This document shows positions 7,856 to 16,641 of a DNA stretch of 64,000 nucleotides, piece after piece. This DNA is from Exiguobacterium chiriqhucha RW-2. GTDB taxonomy: Bacteria; Bacillota; Bacilli; Exiguobacteriales; Exiguobacteriaceae. The notes under the pieces were generated by a model that was not told the DNA's origin, searched no databases, and worked only from the letters and a program-made list of their open reading frames with translations. Each line of letters opens with the position of its first letter. Positions within the stretch are counted from its first letter, which is position 1. The DNA is taken from the NCBI RefSeq assembly GCF_000416965.1, contig NZ_ATCL01000014.1:1-64000 (forward strand), in the 5' to 3' direction. A program made the position numbers and the translations under genes.

Positions 7856-8299
7856 ATGAAAGAATTGATGCGGGAAGCCGTCCAGTTGTTCGAAGAGGTC
7901 ATGTTCCAAGGTGCGGAGCATGTCATCGAGGCAATGGACGGTGACGTCTGGCATGATTATTCGCGGGAACAACTGCAGCTACTCAAGCTGCTCGAACAGT
8001 TCGGTCCGATTCAAGCCGGGCAATTGGCCCAAAAACAAGGAGTTCATAAGAGCGCCGTCTCCAACCGGTTAAAAAAGCTCGTCGACAAAGAGCTCGTCGT
8101 CAGTCGACGCGGGCATGACCAGCGCGAGCGGTTGATTGAGTTGACGGAAGCCGGACATCGCATCGTCGAAGAAGCGGATGCGGCCGTCTACCGTTATGTC
8201 GAATCGTTGCTCGACGGAAACATCGAAGAGACAGAAATCGAACAGTTCGTCCGGACGTTCCGGAAAATTAAACAGCTGCTTCGAATTGGGGAGGAATAA
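7856..8299 (+). CDS. MarR family transcriptional regulator (YdgG-like)
   Basis: 147 residues. A winged helix is visible: helix-turn-helix around QAGQLAQKQGVHKSAVSNRL, followed by the wing VSRRGHDQRERLIELTEAG, the standard MarR D-x-R-x-R pattern. Four bases separate it from a large MMPL transporter, the same gene pairing as Bacillus ydgG-ydgH. It most likely represses both genes through the two palindromes upstream, with release by a lipophilic ligand that the pump exports; the ligand is unknown. Confidence 0.9.
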   Translation: MKELMREAVQLFEEVMFQGAEHVIEAMDGDVWHDYSREQLQLLKLLEQFGPIQAGQLAQKQGVHKSAVSNRLKKLVDKELVVSRRGHDQRERLIELTEAGHRIVEEADAAVYRYVESLLDGNIEETEIEQFVRTFRKIKQLLRIGEE

Positions 8300-8302
8300 C
8301 AC

Positions 8303-10957
8303 GTGCATAAAATCATCCAATGGCGCTGGGGCATCTTAATCGGTCTCATCGTCTTGACAGCCGCCTTGTTTGTGGCGGCCCCGAACTTGACGAAGCAGGC
8401 CGAACAAGCCGGCAGCTTCCAATTATCAGAGGACATGGACTCGCAGCGGGCGCAGGACATCTTGAACGCCGCCGGGAAGAGCGACAAGACAATTTCACTC
8501 GTCTATGAGTTCGAAACGCTCGGTGATGCCGAACGGGCCGATATTTCCCGGGTCATCGACGAGATGGAACAAAACGACACGGTCGTCAAAGACGTACTCG
8601 ACCCGTTTGAAAGTGAAGAGACGGAAGCACAGCTCGTCTCGGAGGACGGCCGCATCGTGCTCGTCCCAATCACGGTCGAAGGGTCGATGGAAGACATCAA
8701 CGCCTTCGCAGACGACGTGCGGGCGAACATTCTCCCGGAAGACGAGACGGTCTACATCACAGGTGAAGAAATCATCAACAACGATGTGAACTTGAGTGCG
8801 CAGGAAGGCTTGAAGAAGACGGAAATCATCACGGTCGTCCTCATTTTCGGACTGCTCCTACTCGTGTTCCGCTCAATCGTGACACCGTTCATCCCGCTCA
8901 TTGCGGTCGGATTCACGTATTTATTGAGCCAATCGTTCGTCGCATTCTTTGTTGATTGGTTTGGTTTCCCGGTCTCGAACTATACGCAGATTTTCCTCGT
9001 GGCCATCTTGTTCGGGATTGGAACCGACTATTGTATTTTGCTGCTCAGCCGGTATAAAGAAGAGCTCGGCGCGGGTCACGCGATTGAAGATGCCATCGTC
9101 AACACGTACAAAACGGCAGGGCGGACAGTCCTCATCAGCGGTCTCGCCGTGTTCGTCGGCTTTGCGGCTATCGGTTTCGCCGATTTCCCAATCTTCAAAT
9201 CAGCCGTCGCCGTCGCGGTCGGGATTGCTGTCTTACTGTTAATCTTGTTCACGGTCGTGCCGTTCTTTATGGCGACGCTCAAGCATCGTTTGTTCTGGCC
9301 CTCGAAAAAGGCGGGCGAACATCACGACAGCCGCCTCTGGGCCGGATTCAGCCGCATCTCGGTCAATCGGCCGTTCGTCTCGATTCTCGTCGTCGCGTTG
9401 ATTACCGTACCGGTGTTGTTCACGTATGACGATGCCCGGTCATTCAATACGGTCGATGAGATCGGTGACGATTATGATTCCGTACGCGGCCTCAACTTGA
9501 TTTCAGAAGGATTCGGGCAAGGGGAGTCGCTGCCAGTCCAAGTCATTTTGAAACAAGACGGCGACCTCTCCGAAGCGGAGATTCCGTATATCGAGAAGTT
9601 CTCGAGTGAACTTGAAAACATCGATGGGGTGAGCGGCGTCCGTTCGGTGACGCGTCCGACCGGTGACGTCATCGATGACTTTTACGTGGACACCCAGCTC
9701 GAACAAGTGAGTGCAGGATTGACGGAAGCCGAGACTGGCCTCGGTGACGTCCAGGATGGACTCACGCAAGTGGAAGCTGGTCTTGACGCCGTCGTCAATC
9801 AATTGCCGGGCGGTTCAACGAACGCCGGTGCCCCGCTCGCGGAAGCGGCAGCGGGACTCGGCCAATTGAACGCTCAGCTCGGTCTGATTGGCCAAGGACT
9901 CACGGCGACGCAAAATATTCCTGCGACCGTAACGCAGCTCGGGCAAGTGTCGGCCGGTCTCGGTCAAATCGAGGCAGGCATTAACGAGGCAGCTACGGCA
10001 TTGACGGCACAAGGCGCCCAAGCCGGGGAACTCGGAACGGGTCTCGGACAACTCGCTGCTGGTGTCGGTGAAGCGAACGCAGGGCTCGTTCAAATCGAGA
10101 CAGGCATCAATGAAGCGGCAGCATTCCTATCAGACCTGAGTAGCTCGGACAGCCTGCGCGATACGGGCGTCTATCTACCGGAAGGGACGCTCACGTCAGA
10201 GGAGTTCGCTCCAGCTGTCGAGCGCTACGTGTTTGACGACGGGACGGCGACACAGCTCGAAGTCATCCTCGAGATGGACCCATATTCGCCGGAAGCGATT
10301 GACACGGTCGAGATCGTGAAAGCGACGATGGACCGGGTCGTCACCGATACGCCGTTCGCGGAGGCAACGATTGGGTATGCCGGTATCTCGAGCATTAACA
10401 GCGACTTGAATGAGACGTCGACGAACGACTTCAATCGGACCGTCGCCATCATGCTCGTGACGCTGTTCATCGTTTTGACGGTGTTGTTCCGGTCGATGGT
10501 CATGCCGCTCTATATGATTGGCTCGCTCTTATTGACGTATTACACGTCAGCAGCCATCACGGAGCTCATCTTCGTCGAAGGACTCGGCTATGACGGCATC
10601 AGTTGGGCCGTTCCGTTCTTCGGATTCGTCATGTTGATCGCGCTTGGCATCGACTATTCGATTTTCCTGCTCGACCGGTTCCGCGAGGAGTCGATCAACG
10701 GGATGACGGTGCGCGACGCGCTCGTCCATTCGATGACGAAGATGGGGACGGTCATCATGACAGCGGCCGTCATTCTTGCCGGTACGTTCGGGGCGATGAT
10801 CCCGTCTGGCGTGCTCAGTCTCGTCCAGATTGCGACGATCGTCATCACCGGACTGTTGTTATACGGATTGATTGTGTTGCCACTGCTCATCCCTGCGATC
10901 ACGGTATCGTTCGGGGACGGGGTATGGTGGCCGTTCAAACCGAAACACAAGAAATAA
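8303..10957 (+). CDS. MMPL-family RND transporter (YdgH-like)
   Basis: 884 residues, the size of Bacillus YdgH. It has one N-terminal transmembrane helix, an extracellular domain, a five-helix bundle, a second large extracellular domain and a second five-helix bundle. Each bundle carries the MMPL proton-relay signature: GTDYCILLLSRYKEE and GIDYSIFLLDRFREE. Between residues about 470 and 610 is a Gly/Ala-rich periodic stretch of L-x-x-[IV]-x-x-G-L-like units, predicted to form a long helical hairpin outside the cell. Such pumps export lipids or amphipathic toxins. GTG start at 8303 following GAGGAATAAC. Co-transcribed with marR; terminator follows. Confidence 0.92.
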   Translation: MHKIIQWRWGILIGLIVLTAALFVAAPNLTKQAEQAGSFQLSEDMDSQRAQDILNAAGKSDKTISLVYEFETLGDAERADISRVIDEMEQNDTVVKDVLDPFESEETEAQLVSEDGRIVLVPITVEGSMEDINAFADDVRANILPEDETVYITGEEIINNDVNLSAQEGLKKTEIITVVLIFGLLLLVFRSIVTPFIPLIAVGFTYLLSQSFVAFFVDWFGFPVSNYTQIFLVAILFGIGTDYCILLLSRYKEELGAGHAIEDAIVNTYKTAGRTVLISGLAVFVGFAAIGFADFPIFKSAVAVAVGIAVLLLILFTVVPFFMATLKHRLFWPSKKAGEHHDSRLWAGFSRISVNRPFVSILVVALITVPVLFTYDDARSFNTVDEIGDDYDSVRGLNLISEGFGQGESLPVQVILKQDGDLSEAEIPYIEKFSSELENIDGVSGVRSVTRPTGDVIDDFYVDTQLEQVSAGLTEAETGLGDVQDGLTQVEAGLDAVVNQLPGGSTNAGAPLAEAAAGLGQLNAQLGLIGQGLTATQNIPATVTQLGQVSAGLGQIEAGINEAATALTAQGAQAGELGTGLGQLAAGVGEANAGLVQIETGINEAAAFLSDLSSSDSLRDTGVYLPEGTLTSEEFAPAVERYVFDDGTATQLEVILEMDPYSPEAIDTVEIVKATMDRVVTDTPFAEATIGYAGISSINSDLNETSTNDFNRTVAIMLVTLFIVLTVLFRSMVMPLYMIGSLLLTYYTSAAITELIFVEGLGYDGISWAVPFFGFVMLIALGIDYSIFLLDRFREESINGMTVRDALVHSMTKMGTVIMTAAVILAGTFGAMIPSGVLSLVQIATIVITGLLLYGLIVLPLLIPAITVSFGDGVWWPFKPKHKK

Positions 10958-10962
10958 TTGCA

Positions 10963-10993
10963 AGCGGGCGTCTCAATCGAGATGCCCGCTTTT
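10963..10993 (+). terminator. Rho-independent terminator
   Basis: 12-bp stem AGCGGGCGTCTC/GAGATGCCCGCT with one G-T pair, AATC loop and T residues. Confidence 0.9.
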
Positions 10994-11057
10994 GGGATAG
11001 ATTCGTTTCGTTTAGGGAACAGATGAACGAATAGATGATTAAAAGGAGGAATCGCGT

Positions 11058-11342
11058 ATGGAAATTACGATTACCGCTATTTTGAAGGCGCACCCGGGGA
11101 AAGAGGACGAGTTGCGACGAGCGCTCGATGAGGTCATTCCTCCGTCGAGACAAGAAGAAGGATGTTTGACGTATGTGCTCCATGAGTCAATCGATGCCCC
11201 GGGCACGTTCGTGTTCTATGAGAAGTATCGAGACGAGACGGCGCTCAACGCGCACATCAACTCATCTCACTATCAGGCGTATCGGAAGGCGGCAGAGACG
11301 TTGCTCGCGGTTCGTGAGGTGTATCGTCTCCACGAAGTCTGA
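11058..11342 (+). CDS. Antibiotic biosynthesis monooxygenase (ABM) domain protein, putative quinol monooxygenase
   Basis: 94 residues forming a single ABM ferredoxin-like domain: KAHPGKEDELRRAL, EEGCLTYVLHES, FVFYEKYRDETALNAH and the paired SHYQAYRK are family hallmarks. Members act as cofactor-free quinol or heme-related monooxygenases, usually as dimers. Strong ribosome site AAAAGGAGG. Followed after 14 bases by a VOC protein in the same direction, so probably an operon. Confidence 0.88.
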   Translation: MEITITAILKAHPGKEDELRRALDEVIPPSRQEEGCLTYVLHESIDAPGTFVFYEKYRDETALNAHINSSHYQAYRKAAETLLAVREVYRLHEV

Positions 11343-11356
11343 AAGGAGAAAAGACT

Positions 11357-12241
11357 ATGATTACCCAACCGATTATCCCGTGCATTTGGTTCGAAGGCGA
11401 CGTTGAGGCGATTGCGGAGTGGTATGTGTCGAAGTTCCCCGATTCATTCGTCGACTATACGACGAAACTGACGGATACGCCATCAGGTGAGACGACGATT
11501 GTGACCGTCTCGCTGGCGGGACAGTTCTTTCAACTGCTCGGTGCTGGTCCGCTGAAGGAGCGCAACCCGTCCATCTCATACATGGTTGCGTTCCCGACGT
11601 CGGAAGAAGTGGAGACGCTGTGGAACGAACTTATGGATGGGGCAGAGGTGCTCATGCCGCTCGACACGTATGACTTCAGCGAGCGCTACGGCTGGTTGAC
11701 AGACAAGCACGGTGTCTCCTGGCAAATCATGCATAGCGGCGGGATGGACATCCAGACCGTGACCCCATGCTTTTTGTTCGTCGGGGACGTATTCGGCCGT
11801 GCTGAGGCGGCGATGAACGACTGGATTTCCATCTTCCCGGATTCGTACGTGCTGGAAGACCATATGATCCGTTACGAGGCGACAGATGGACCGGAGTTGG
11901 AAGGGAAGCTCAATTACGCCCGCTTCGTCTTGTCCGGACGTGAGTTCGTCGCCATGGACAGCGCGGAAAATCATCAATTCGCCTTCAACGAGATGCAGTC
12001 GCTGATCGCATTTTGTGAGTCGCAAGCCGAGATTGACGACTACTGGGCCAAGCTGTCGGCCGTCCCGGAAGCGGAACAGTGCGGCTGGCTCCAAGACCGG
12101 TATGGTGTCTCCTGGCAAATCGTGCCGTGGGAGATGGAAGAGATGCTGACGACCGGTACAAAGGAGCAGCTGGCGCGAGTGACGCAAGCGTTCTTACCGA
12201 TGAAGAAAATCGATGTCGCCGCGTTACGAAACGTCTACTGA
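11357..12241 (+). CDS. Two-domain VOC protein of the PhnB / 3-dmu-9 type
   Basis: 294 residues made of two homologous halves. Each opens with a PCxxF/W strand (IIPCIWFEGDVEAIAEWY near residue 5; VTPCFLFVGDVFGRAEAAM near residue 134) and ends with the motif GVSWQIM or GVSWQIV after a short Asp/Lys/Arg-Tyr-Gly or Lys-His-Gly turn. This is the PhnB-like glyoxalase fold. Such proteins are often auto-named as 3-demethylubiquinone methyltransferases, but no methyltransferase fold is present. Substrate unknown. The terminator after it is shared with the convergent LTA synthase gene. Confidence 0.87.
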   Translation: MITQPIIPCIWFEGDVEAIAEWYVSKFPDSFVDYTTKLTDTPSGETTIVTVSLAGQFFQLLGAGPLKERNPSISYMVAFPTSEEVETLWNELMDGAEVLMPLDTYDFSERYGWLTDKHGVSWQIMHSGGMDIQTVTPCFLFVGDVFGRAEAAMNDWISIFPDSYVLEDHMIRYEATDGPELEGKLNYARFVLSGREFVAMDSAENHQFAFNEMQSLIAFCESQAEIDDYWAKLSAVPEAEQCGWLQDRYGVSWQIVPWEMEEMLTTGTKEQLARVTQAFLPMKKIDVAALRNVY

Positions 12242-12245
12242 CCAA

Positions 12246-12280
12246 AACAAGCCGTCCCGATTATTTCGGGGCGGCTTGTT
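12246..12280. terminator. Bidirectional terminator between VOC gene and LTA synthase
   Basis: 15-bp near-perfect stem AACAAGCCGTCCCGA/TTCGGGGCGGCTTGTT with AT-rich ends that serve both strands; it contains the minus-strand stop codon. Confidence 0.88.
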
Positions 12281-14090
12281 TGTCGTTTGGTGTGAAGTCG
12301 GACAGGGCGTCCTTCTCAATCATTGTATCGGATAAGCGAAGCTGTTCGGCGGCCTCGTCAATGTATGGTTCACATGCTTGAAGCGGTAAGTCATCACCGG
12401 TCTCGACCGAATAACACATGCCGCCACCGACCGGCTCTGTCAAATCCGGGACAAAATAGAGGTCGTCGTAGCGGAACGAGCCGTTCCGGAACACGGTCAA
12501 ATTGGGCTCGTCGTCGAGGAGCGAATTTCCAAGCATGTACGTCGGTGTCATCCCGAGCAAATCGAGGATGGTCGGGGCCAAATCGACTTGACCGCCGCTC
12601 ACCTTCACCGTCTGACCTCGTTCAAGTCCGGCCGGTTTGATGAATAACGGGACGGAGCGGTCAAGCTGGAACAAATCGACCGTGGAGTCGGCATCTGCTT
12701 TTATAGCCATCTCGTCACCGGCAGCGGTCAATCCGCTGTCGTGGTCGCCATAAAAGACGACCAAGGCGTCATCCCACGTCCCGTTGGCTTTCAGTCGTTC
12801 AATCATGAGACCGACGGCGGCATCGGTGTAGTGGACGGTATGATAATAGTCTTGGAGGAGCGGGTCCTCGTATTCCGATAGATCCAACCGTTTCTCCTCG
12901 TCCGGAATCTCATACGGCGTATGGCTCGTCAACGCGACCATGAAGGAATAGAACGGCTCGTCCAACGTGTCCAAGTGGTCGACCGATGTCGTCAGGAACT
13001 CCTTGTCGCCGACGGCCATACCGATGACCGGATCGGCCGGATAATCGTCTTGGTGGAAGAAGTGATTGTAGCCAATCTGCTCATAGAAGTTGGCACGATT
13101 CCAAAACTCCTTGTCGAACGCATGCATCGCGGCCGTATCATAGCCGGCTCGTCGTAACTGCTCAGGCAAGGCGTCAAACGTGTTCGTCGCATACTGCGTA
13201 TACACCGAACCTGATTTGACGGGATAGAGCGAGGCGTTGACGGTGAATTCCGCATCAGACGTCCGTCCCTCGTGCGTCTGATGATAAAAATTCGGGAAAT
13301 ACAGCATCTCGTCGCGGAGCGCATTCAGATTCGGTGTCAGTTCTTGACCGTTAACCGTCTGGCCGATTACGGAAGCTTGGAACGACTCGAGTTGGACGAC
13401 GATGACGTTCGTATCGGCTGTGGTCTCAACTGGTTCGGTCGCTAACGCTTCGATTTGGTTGCGCTCCCGTTCTGTCAGGTCGTCACCGAGATGAAGGGCG
13501 TCCTGAATGCCGCGGAATGCATCGAGGCCGTGATAGCCCCAAAAGCCGAGCTGATAATACTCGCGCATGTTCGAAATCGAGCTTTTCCGGTGATCTGTTT
13601 CGGCGTAATGAACGACGGTAGGGACGGTAAAGACGATGAAGCCGACAAGAAAACCGGCGACCGCCAAACGGCGACCGAGACGTTTCGGTTCCGTGATGGG
13701 GTGTCGCTTCATATAGAGGAGGACAGCCGCGTAGACGAGCAAGTCCGTGAACAAGATGAAGTCGGGCGCTTGAATCAGTGTCAGAAAGCCGCCCCCGACG
13801 TCTCCCATCTGGCCGATATCAGACAGTAGGGCGGCCGACAGCAAGTTACCGAAATAGCGGTAGTACCAGACGTCCGAGATGAGGAGCGTGCTGTGCAGAA
13901 ACAGCGACGCGAACAAAATCCAGCGGCGCGTCTGTTGTTTTATGAGTAGCGCCCAACTCGTCATCATCAAGATGGTCGCTAGATTGATGAACAAAAAGCG
14001 CAGGTCGAACGCGCTCGCCGTCAACAGACTGAATAGGAACAGCTTGGCGAGGGAGAGCGATAAGTAACTCCAATAATCGAGATATTTCAT
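12261..14090 (-). CDS. LTA synthase family phosphoglycerol transferase/sulfatase
   Basis: 609 residues. Five N-terminal transmembrane helices (about residues 10-165) are followed by an extracellular sulfatase-type domain. Catalytic features are visible: VVQLESFQAS carries the first metal-binding Glu, GRTSDAEF the nucleophilic Thr, and VVFYGDHDS the Asp-His metal ligands. The family polymerises or primes glycerol-phosphate lipoteichoic acid at the membrane. Bacilli have several paralogues (LtaS, YfnI, YqgS, YvgJ), and I cannot tell which this is. Ribosome site GGAGG lies just upstream of the ATG. Confidence 0.92.
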   Translation of the reverse strand: MKYLDYWSYLSLSLAKLFLFSLLTASAFDLRFLFINLATILMMTSWALLIKQQTRRWILFASLFLHSTLLISDVWYYRYFGNLLSAALLSDIGQMGDVGGGFLTLIQAPDFILFTDLLVYAAVLLYMKRHPITEPKRLGRRLAVAGFLVGFIVFTVPTVVHYAETDHRKSSISNMREYYQLGFWGYHGLDAFRGIQDALHLGDDLTERERNQIEALATEPVETTADTNVIVVQLESFQASVIGQTVNGQELTPNLNALRDEMLYFPNFYHQTHEGRTSDAEFTVNASLYPVKSGSVYTQYATNTFDALPEQLRRAGYDTAAMHAFDKEFWNRANFYEQIGYNHFFHQDDYPADPVIGMAVGDKEFLTTSVDHLDTLDEPFYSFMVALTSHTPYEIPDEEKRLDLSEYEDPLLQDYYHTVHYTDAAVGLMIERLKANGTWDDALVVFYGDHDSGLTAAGDEMAIKADADSTVDLFQLDRSVPLFIKPAGLERGQTVKVSGGQVDLAPTILDLLGMTPTYMLGNSLLDDEPNLTVFRNGSFRYDDLYFVPDLTEPVGGGMCYSVETGDDLPLQACEPYIDEAAEQLRLSDTMIEKDALSDFTPNDKQAAPK

Positions 14091-14180
14091 GAAAGGCCTC
14101 CAAACGTTACGGACAAAGTGTGTTCTCTGTCATGTACCTGTTCGAAGACGGCGAAAAACATGAGGGTGTGCGAATCCAAT

Positions 14181-14207
14181 AAAAAAGTGAGGCACATGGC
14201 CTCACTT
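14181..14207 (-). terminator. Rho-independent terminator of minus-strand VOC gene
   Basis: 9-bp stem AAGTGAGGC/GCCTCACTT; read on the minus strand it is followed by six T residues. It overlaps the stop codon. Confidence 0.9.
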
Positions 14208-14600
14208 GATGACAAACGTGTCCCGGAGCTCAATAATCGTGCCTTCCGGGGCTTTTAATTTACTCAAATGACCGTCAACGACGAAGTAGATGTTCCCGCC
14301 GTGCTTTGGTAAGAACGTCACGCCAAGTGATTCTAGCCGTCTCACTTCCGCTTCGAGGTCATCGACATAAAGCGCGAAGTGGACCGGGCCGGCCACATGC
14401 TTCGAATACGGTGACAACGTCTCATCGACTTTCGCCGTTTGGAGCTCGATATAAAAATCACCAAGTTTAAGCCAGCTATTGAACGCGCGCGTATGAAAGT
14501 CGGGCGACTCCTGAACGAGCTCGAAGCCGAGCGCCTCATAAAATCGTTTGGATGCCTCATAGTCGGGCGTTTGGATGCAGAGATGGTGGATTTGTTTCAT
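14202..14600 (-). CDS. Glyoxalase/VOC family protein
   Basis: 132 residues, a single VOC domain: KQIHHLCIQTPDYEASKRFY with a metal-ligand His, GLYCINE-poor mid section FYIELQT, GPVHFALYVDD with the second His, and GTIIELRD with the Glu. All three classical ligand positions appear retained. The start at 14600 is preceded by GGAGTGAC on the minus strand; an upstream in-frame start at 14630 would contain this ribosome site. Substrate unknown. Confidence 0.87.
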   Translation of the reverse strand: MKQIHHLCIQTPDYEASKRFYEALGFELVQESPDFHTRAFNSWLKLGDFYIELQTAKVDETLSPYSKHVAGPVHFALYVDDLEAEVRRLESLGVTFLPKHGGNIYFVVDGHLSKLKAPEGTIIELRDTFVIK

Positions 14601-14693
14601 GATGTCACTCCTTTCTTTTAGTTTATCCAATCAACGTTCTGAACGGAACTTTTCTTCACGTGAGACGTATAGGACACCGAGGAGGGAATGATG

Positions 14694-15194
14694 ATGAAAA
14701 TCCAATACGAATTGACAGAAGACGACTATATCCGGTTCAACTTGAGCCATATTAAACGTTCGAAAACAGGAAAGCGGATGATCCTCTTACAGCGAATCAT
14801 CGGACCACTTATCTTTTTAGGCGCTGCTTTCGTGCTGGCGACGTGGCTCCAAGAGACGGACTGGTGGCTATATGGCATATACGGGGTCGCGAGTATTCTT
14901 TGGTTCCTGTATTATCCGAAATACTTTGAACGGCATGTCCAGAAGCAGACGCGGCGTCTCATCGACGAACGCAGCAACGAAGGCATGATTGGCCCCCACA
15001 CGATGGATTTGGAGGAGACTGGTCTGCGCGATTTAAATGAGTTCGGCGAGACGCGTGTGTCATGGGCAGGAATCAAGGAAGTCGTCGAGGAGGACGATTA
15101 TGTGTATCTATACAACTCCTCGGTCAGCGCCTATATTTTGCCGAAGCGCGGACTGGACATGGAAGAGGTGCGCCGATGGCTGCCGATACGCTGA
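14694..15194 (+). CDS. YcxB-like C-terminal domain membrane protein
   Basis: About 166 residues. The N-terminus opens with IQYELTEDDYIRFNL, then two transmembrane helices (about residues 33-72), then a soluble C-terminal domain with GPHTMDLEETGLRD, VSWAGIKEVVE and YLYNSSVSAYILPKR, the YcxB-like pattern. Function unknown. Three consecutive ATG codons (14688, 14691, 14694) follow GGAGGG; the third has the best spacing. The next gene starts before this one ends. Confidence 0.8.
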   Translation: MKIQYELTEDDYIRFNLSHIKRSKTGKRMILLQRIIGPLIFLGAAFVLATWLQETDWWLYGIYGVASILWFLYYPKYFERHVQKQTRRLIDERSNEGMIGPHTMDLEETGLRDLNEFGETRVSWAGIKEVVEEDDYVYLYNSSVSAYILPKRGLDMEEVRRWLPIR

Positions 15195-15655
15195 CGATTC
15201 AACTTGTCGATGACACGAACCGGGAGGCTGTTGTCGCCTTGACCGTCGCTTCTGACCAAGCTCGCTTTATCGAAACAAACGCCGAATCGCTTCGCGAGAT
15301 GGAAACCGATGTCAAATATGCGTGGCAGTGCTATGCGCTTTGTCGCGATGAGCATCCCGTCGGCTTCATGATGATTGGGGCCGAGAACAAGGTGGAGCGT
15401 TACATCTGGCTCGATCGATTTATGATCGATGTGACAGAGCAAGGGAAAGGCATCGGTTCAACATGTTTACAACTTACGATTCAGTGGATGAAAGAACGCT
15501 TCGATGTCGATGACCTCATCCTCAGTCTGCATCCGATGAACGAACCGGCGAAACGGTTCTATGCGAAGGGGGGATTTGTCGACAGTGGCCTGATTGATGA
15601 GGCGAACGGGGAAGAGATTTGGGTGTATCACGTCAAACAGGGACAGCCGTCATAA
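15176..15655 (+). CDS. GNAT family N-acetyltransferase
   Basis: 159 residues with GNAT motif A, DRFMIDVTEQGKGIGSTCLQ (Q/R-x-x-G-x-G/A), and motif B LHPMNEPAKRFYAKGGF. The opening MAADTLTIQLVDDTNREAVVALTV resembles polyamine-acetyltransferase (BltD/PaiA-like) starts, so an amine substrate is possible. The start at 15176 overlaps the YcxB-like gene by 19 bases with GAGGTG upstream; the longer frame to 15062 lies wholly inside that gene. Confidence 0.85.
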   Translation: MAADTLTIQLVDDTNREAVVALTVASDQARFIETNAESLREMETDVKYAWQCYALCRDEHPVGFMMIGAENKVERYIWLDRFMIDVTEQGKGIGSTCLQLTIQWMKERFDVDDLILSLHPMNEPAKRFYAKGGFVDSGLIDEANGEEIWVYHVKQGQPS

Positions 15656-15673
15656 GTCGGCCGTCCCTGTTTT
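15636..15673. terminator. Bidirectional terminator
   Basis: 14-bp stem AACAGGGACAGCCG/CGGCCGTCCCTGTT with one mismatch; A/T tails on both sides. It overlaps the 3' ends of both convergent genes. Confidence 0.8.
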
Positions 15674-15916
15674 CGTCGTCGTTGAGCCTTGAACAGCACT
15701 GCCCGCTTTGAAAAAGAGAACGATCGCAGCCACTCCGAAAATCGAGATGAACACGTTTTGGAGCAGCACATCGACGAACATCGGCTCGCTGGAGAACGTG
15801 CCCGTCGCAATTTGAGCATTCCAGCGGGTGAACGTGGCGATGCGTTCAAGCGTGTACAAGAGACCGGATATGAACAGGCAAGCGGTGGCAGCCAGTAATA
15901 GCGTCAATCGATTCAA
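15650..15916 (-). CDS. Small two-helix membrane protein
   Basis: 88 residues with two hydrophobic segments (about 3-22 and 50-70) and a polar Thr/Ser-rich tail. No family recognised. The start is taken as TTG at 15916 because AGGAGG lies seven bases upstream on the minus strand; the ATG-led frame from 15955 would include the ribosome site. It lies downstream of nothing obvious and converges with an acetyltransferase. Confidence 0.65.
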   Translation of the reverse strand: MNRLTLLLAATACLFISGLLYTLERIATFTRWNAQIATGTFSSEPMFVDVLLQNVFISIFGVAAIVLFFKAGSAVQGSTTTKTGTADL

Positions 15917-15979
15917 GACATGACCTCCTAATATCTGATATCCTGATTTTACCATTTACTATCAGTGGGAGGGAAGTAC

Positions 15980-16468
15980 TTATCGCTTCGCCGTGAGCGG
16001 TCGCAATTGCTTGACCCGAGCCAAGACGATCCAGCCGAGCACGGCCCCGGTCACACTCGACGCAAGGAAGGCCGGGAAGAAGAACAGTGCCCCGAACTCG
16101 CTCCCCATCAACACCTTGGCGTACGGGACGGCGATGAGCGAGGCGATGAGCCCTGTCCCGATGACTTCACCGAATGCGGCGAAGGCGACGCGGTTCGTCT
16201 TCATATAGAAGACCCCGGCCAAAAGCGCCCCAATCATACCTCCGGGAAAGGCTAAGAGCGACCCGGTACCGGTCATGACACGGACGATTCCGGTCACGAA
16301 CGCAACGAGAACGGCCCCGATCGGCCCGACGGTGACGGCGGCGATGACGTTCACCATATGTTGAATCGGATAGGCACGGGCGACACCGGTCGGAATCGAG
16401 ATGAACAGGGAACCGATGACGGCGATGGCGATGAGCATCGCCATCCAAGTGAGTTGTTGAATACGCAT
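15980..16468 (-). CDS. thiW: ECF transporter S component ThiW (thiazole uptake)
   Basis: 162 residues with about five or six hydrophobic helices. The sequence PTGVARAYPIQHMVNVIAAVTVGP is the hallmark of ThiW, the substrate-binding subunit of an energy-coupling-factor importer thought to bring in the thiazole moiety of thiamin. The shared EcfA/EcfT module must be encoded elsewhere. The start at 16468 follows GGAGACTATCT. A TPP riboswitch and terminator lie upstream on the same strand, which supports the assignment strongly. It complements the tenA-thiM-thiD-thiE operon at 60617-63522. Confidence 0.95.
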   Translation of the reverse strand: MRIQQLTWMAMLIAIAVIGSLFISIPTGVARAYPIQHMVNVIAAVTVGPIGAVLVAFVTGIVRVMTGTGSLLAFPGGMIGALLAGVFYMKTNRVAFAAFGEVIGTGLIASLIAVPYAKVLMGSEFGALFFFPAFLASSVTGAVLGWIVLARVKQLRPLTAKR

Positions 16469-16489
16469 AGATAGTCTCCTTTCAAAATG

Positions 16490-16521
16490 AAAACGCCACT
16501 TCTCCAAGTGGAAAAGTGGCG
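16490..16521 (-). terminator. Riboswitch-controlled terminator upstream of thiW
   Basis: Minus-strand stem CGCCACTT/AAGTGGCG followed by TTTT, between the TPP aptamer and the thiW ribosome site. One arm (AAGTGG) resembles the aptamer closing strand, as expected for an expression platform. Confidence 0.82.
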
Positions 16522-16544
16522 TGGAAAGACAGACGAATCCCACA

Positions 16545-16627
16545 CCACTTCCCTACGCTGGTATGAGCCAGATCAGGTTCGAAGGGTCCGGCGCATGCCG
16601 TCTCAGCCCGAAGGCTCCCCTAGTGGT
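16545..16627 (-). ncRNA. TPP (THI box) riboswitch controlling thiW
   Basis: On the minus strand the conserved blocks appear in order: CCACTAGGGGAGCC, GCTGAGA, ACCCTTCGAACCTGATC, then CAGCGTAGGGAAGTGG closing stem P1. This is the complete thiamin pyrophosphate aptamer. The terminator downstream implies that TPP switches thiW off. Confidence 0.97.
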
Positions 16628-16641
16628 CGTTTATTAACATG

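Noticed and set aside
11357-12241. 3-demethylubiquinone-9 3-methyltransferase
   Set aside because: The name attaches to the PhnB-like fold by historical annotation; both domains are VOC folds and no SAM-binding motif is seen.
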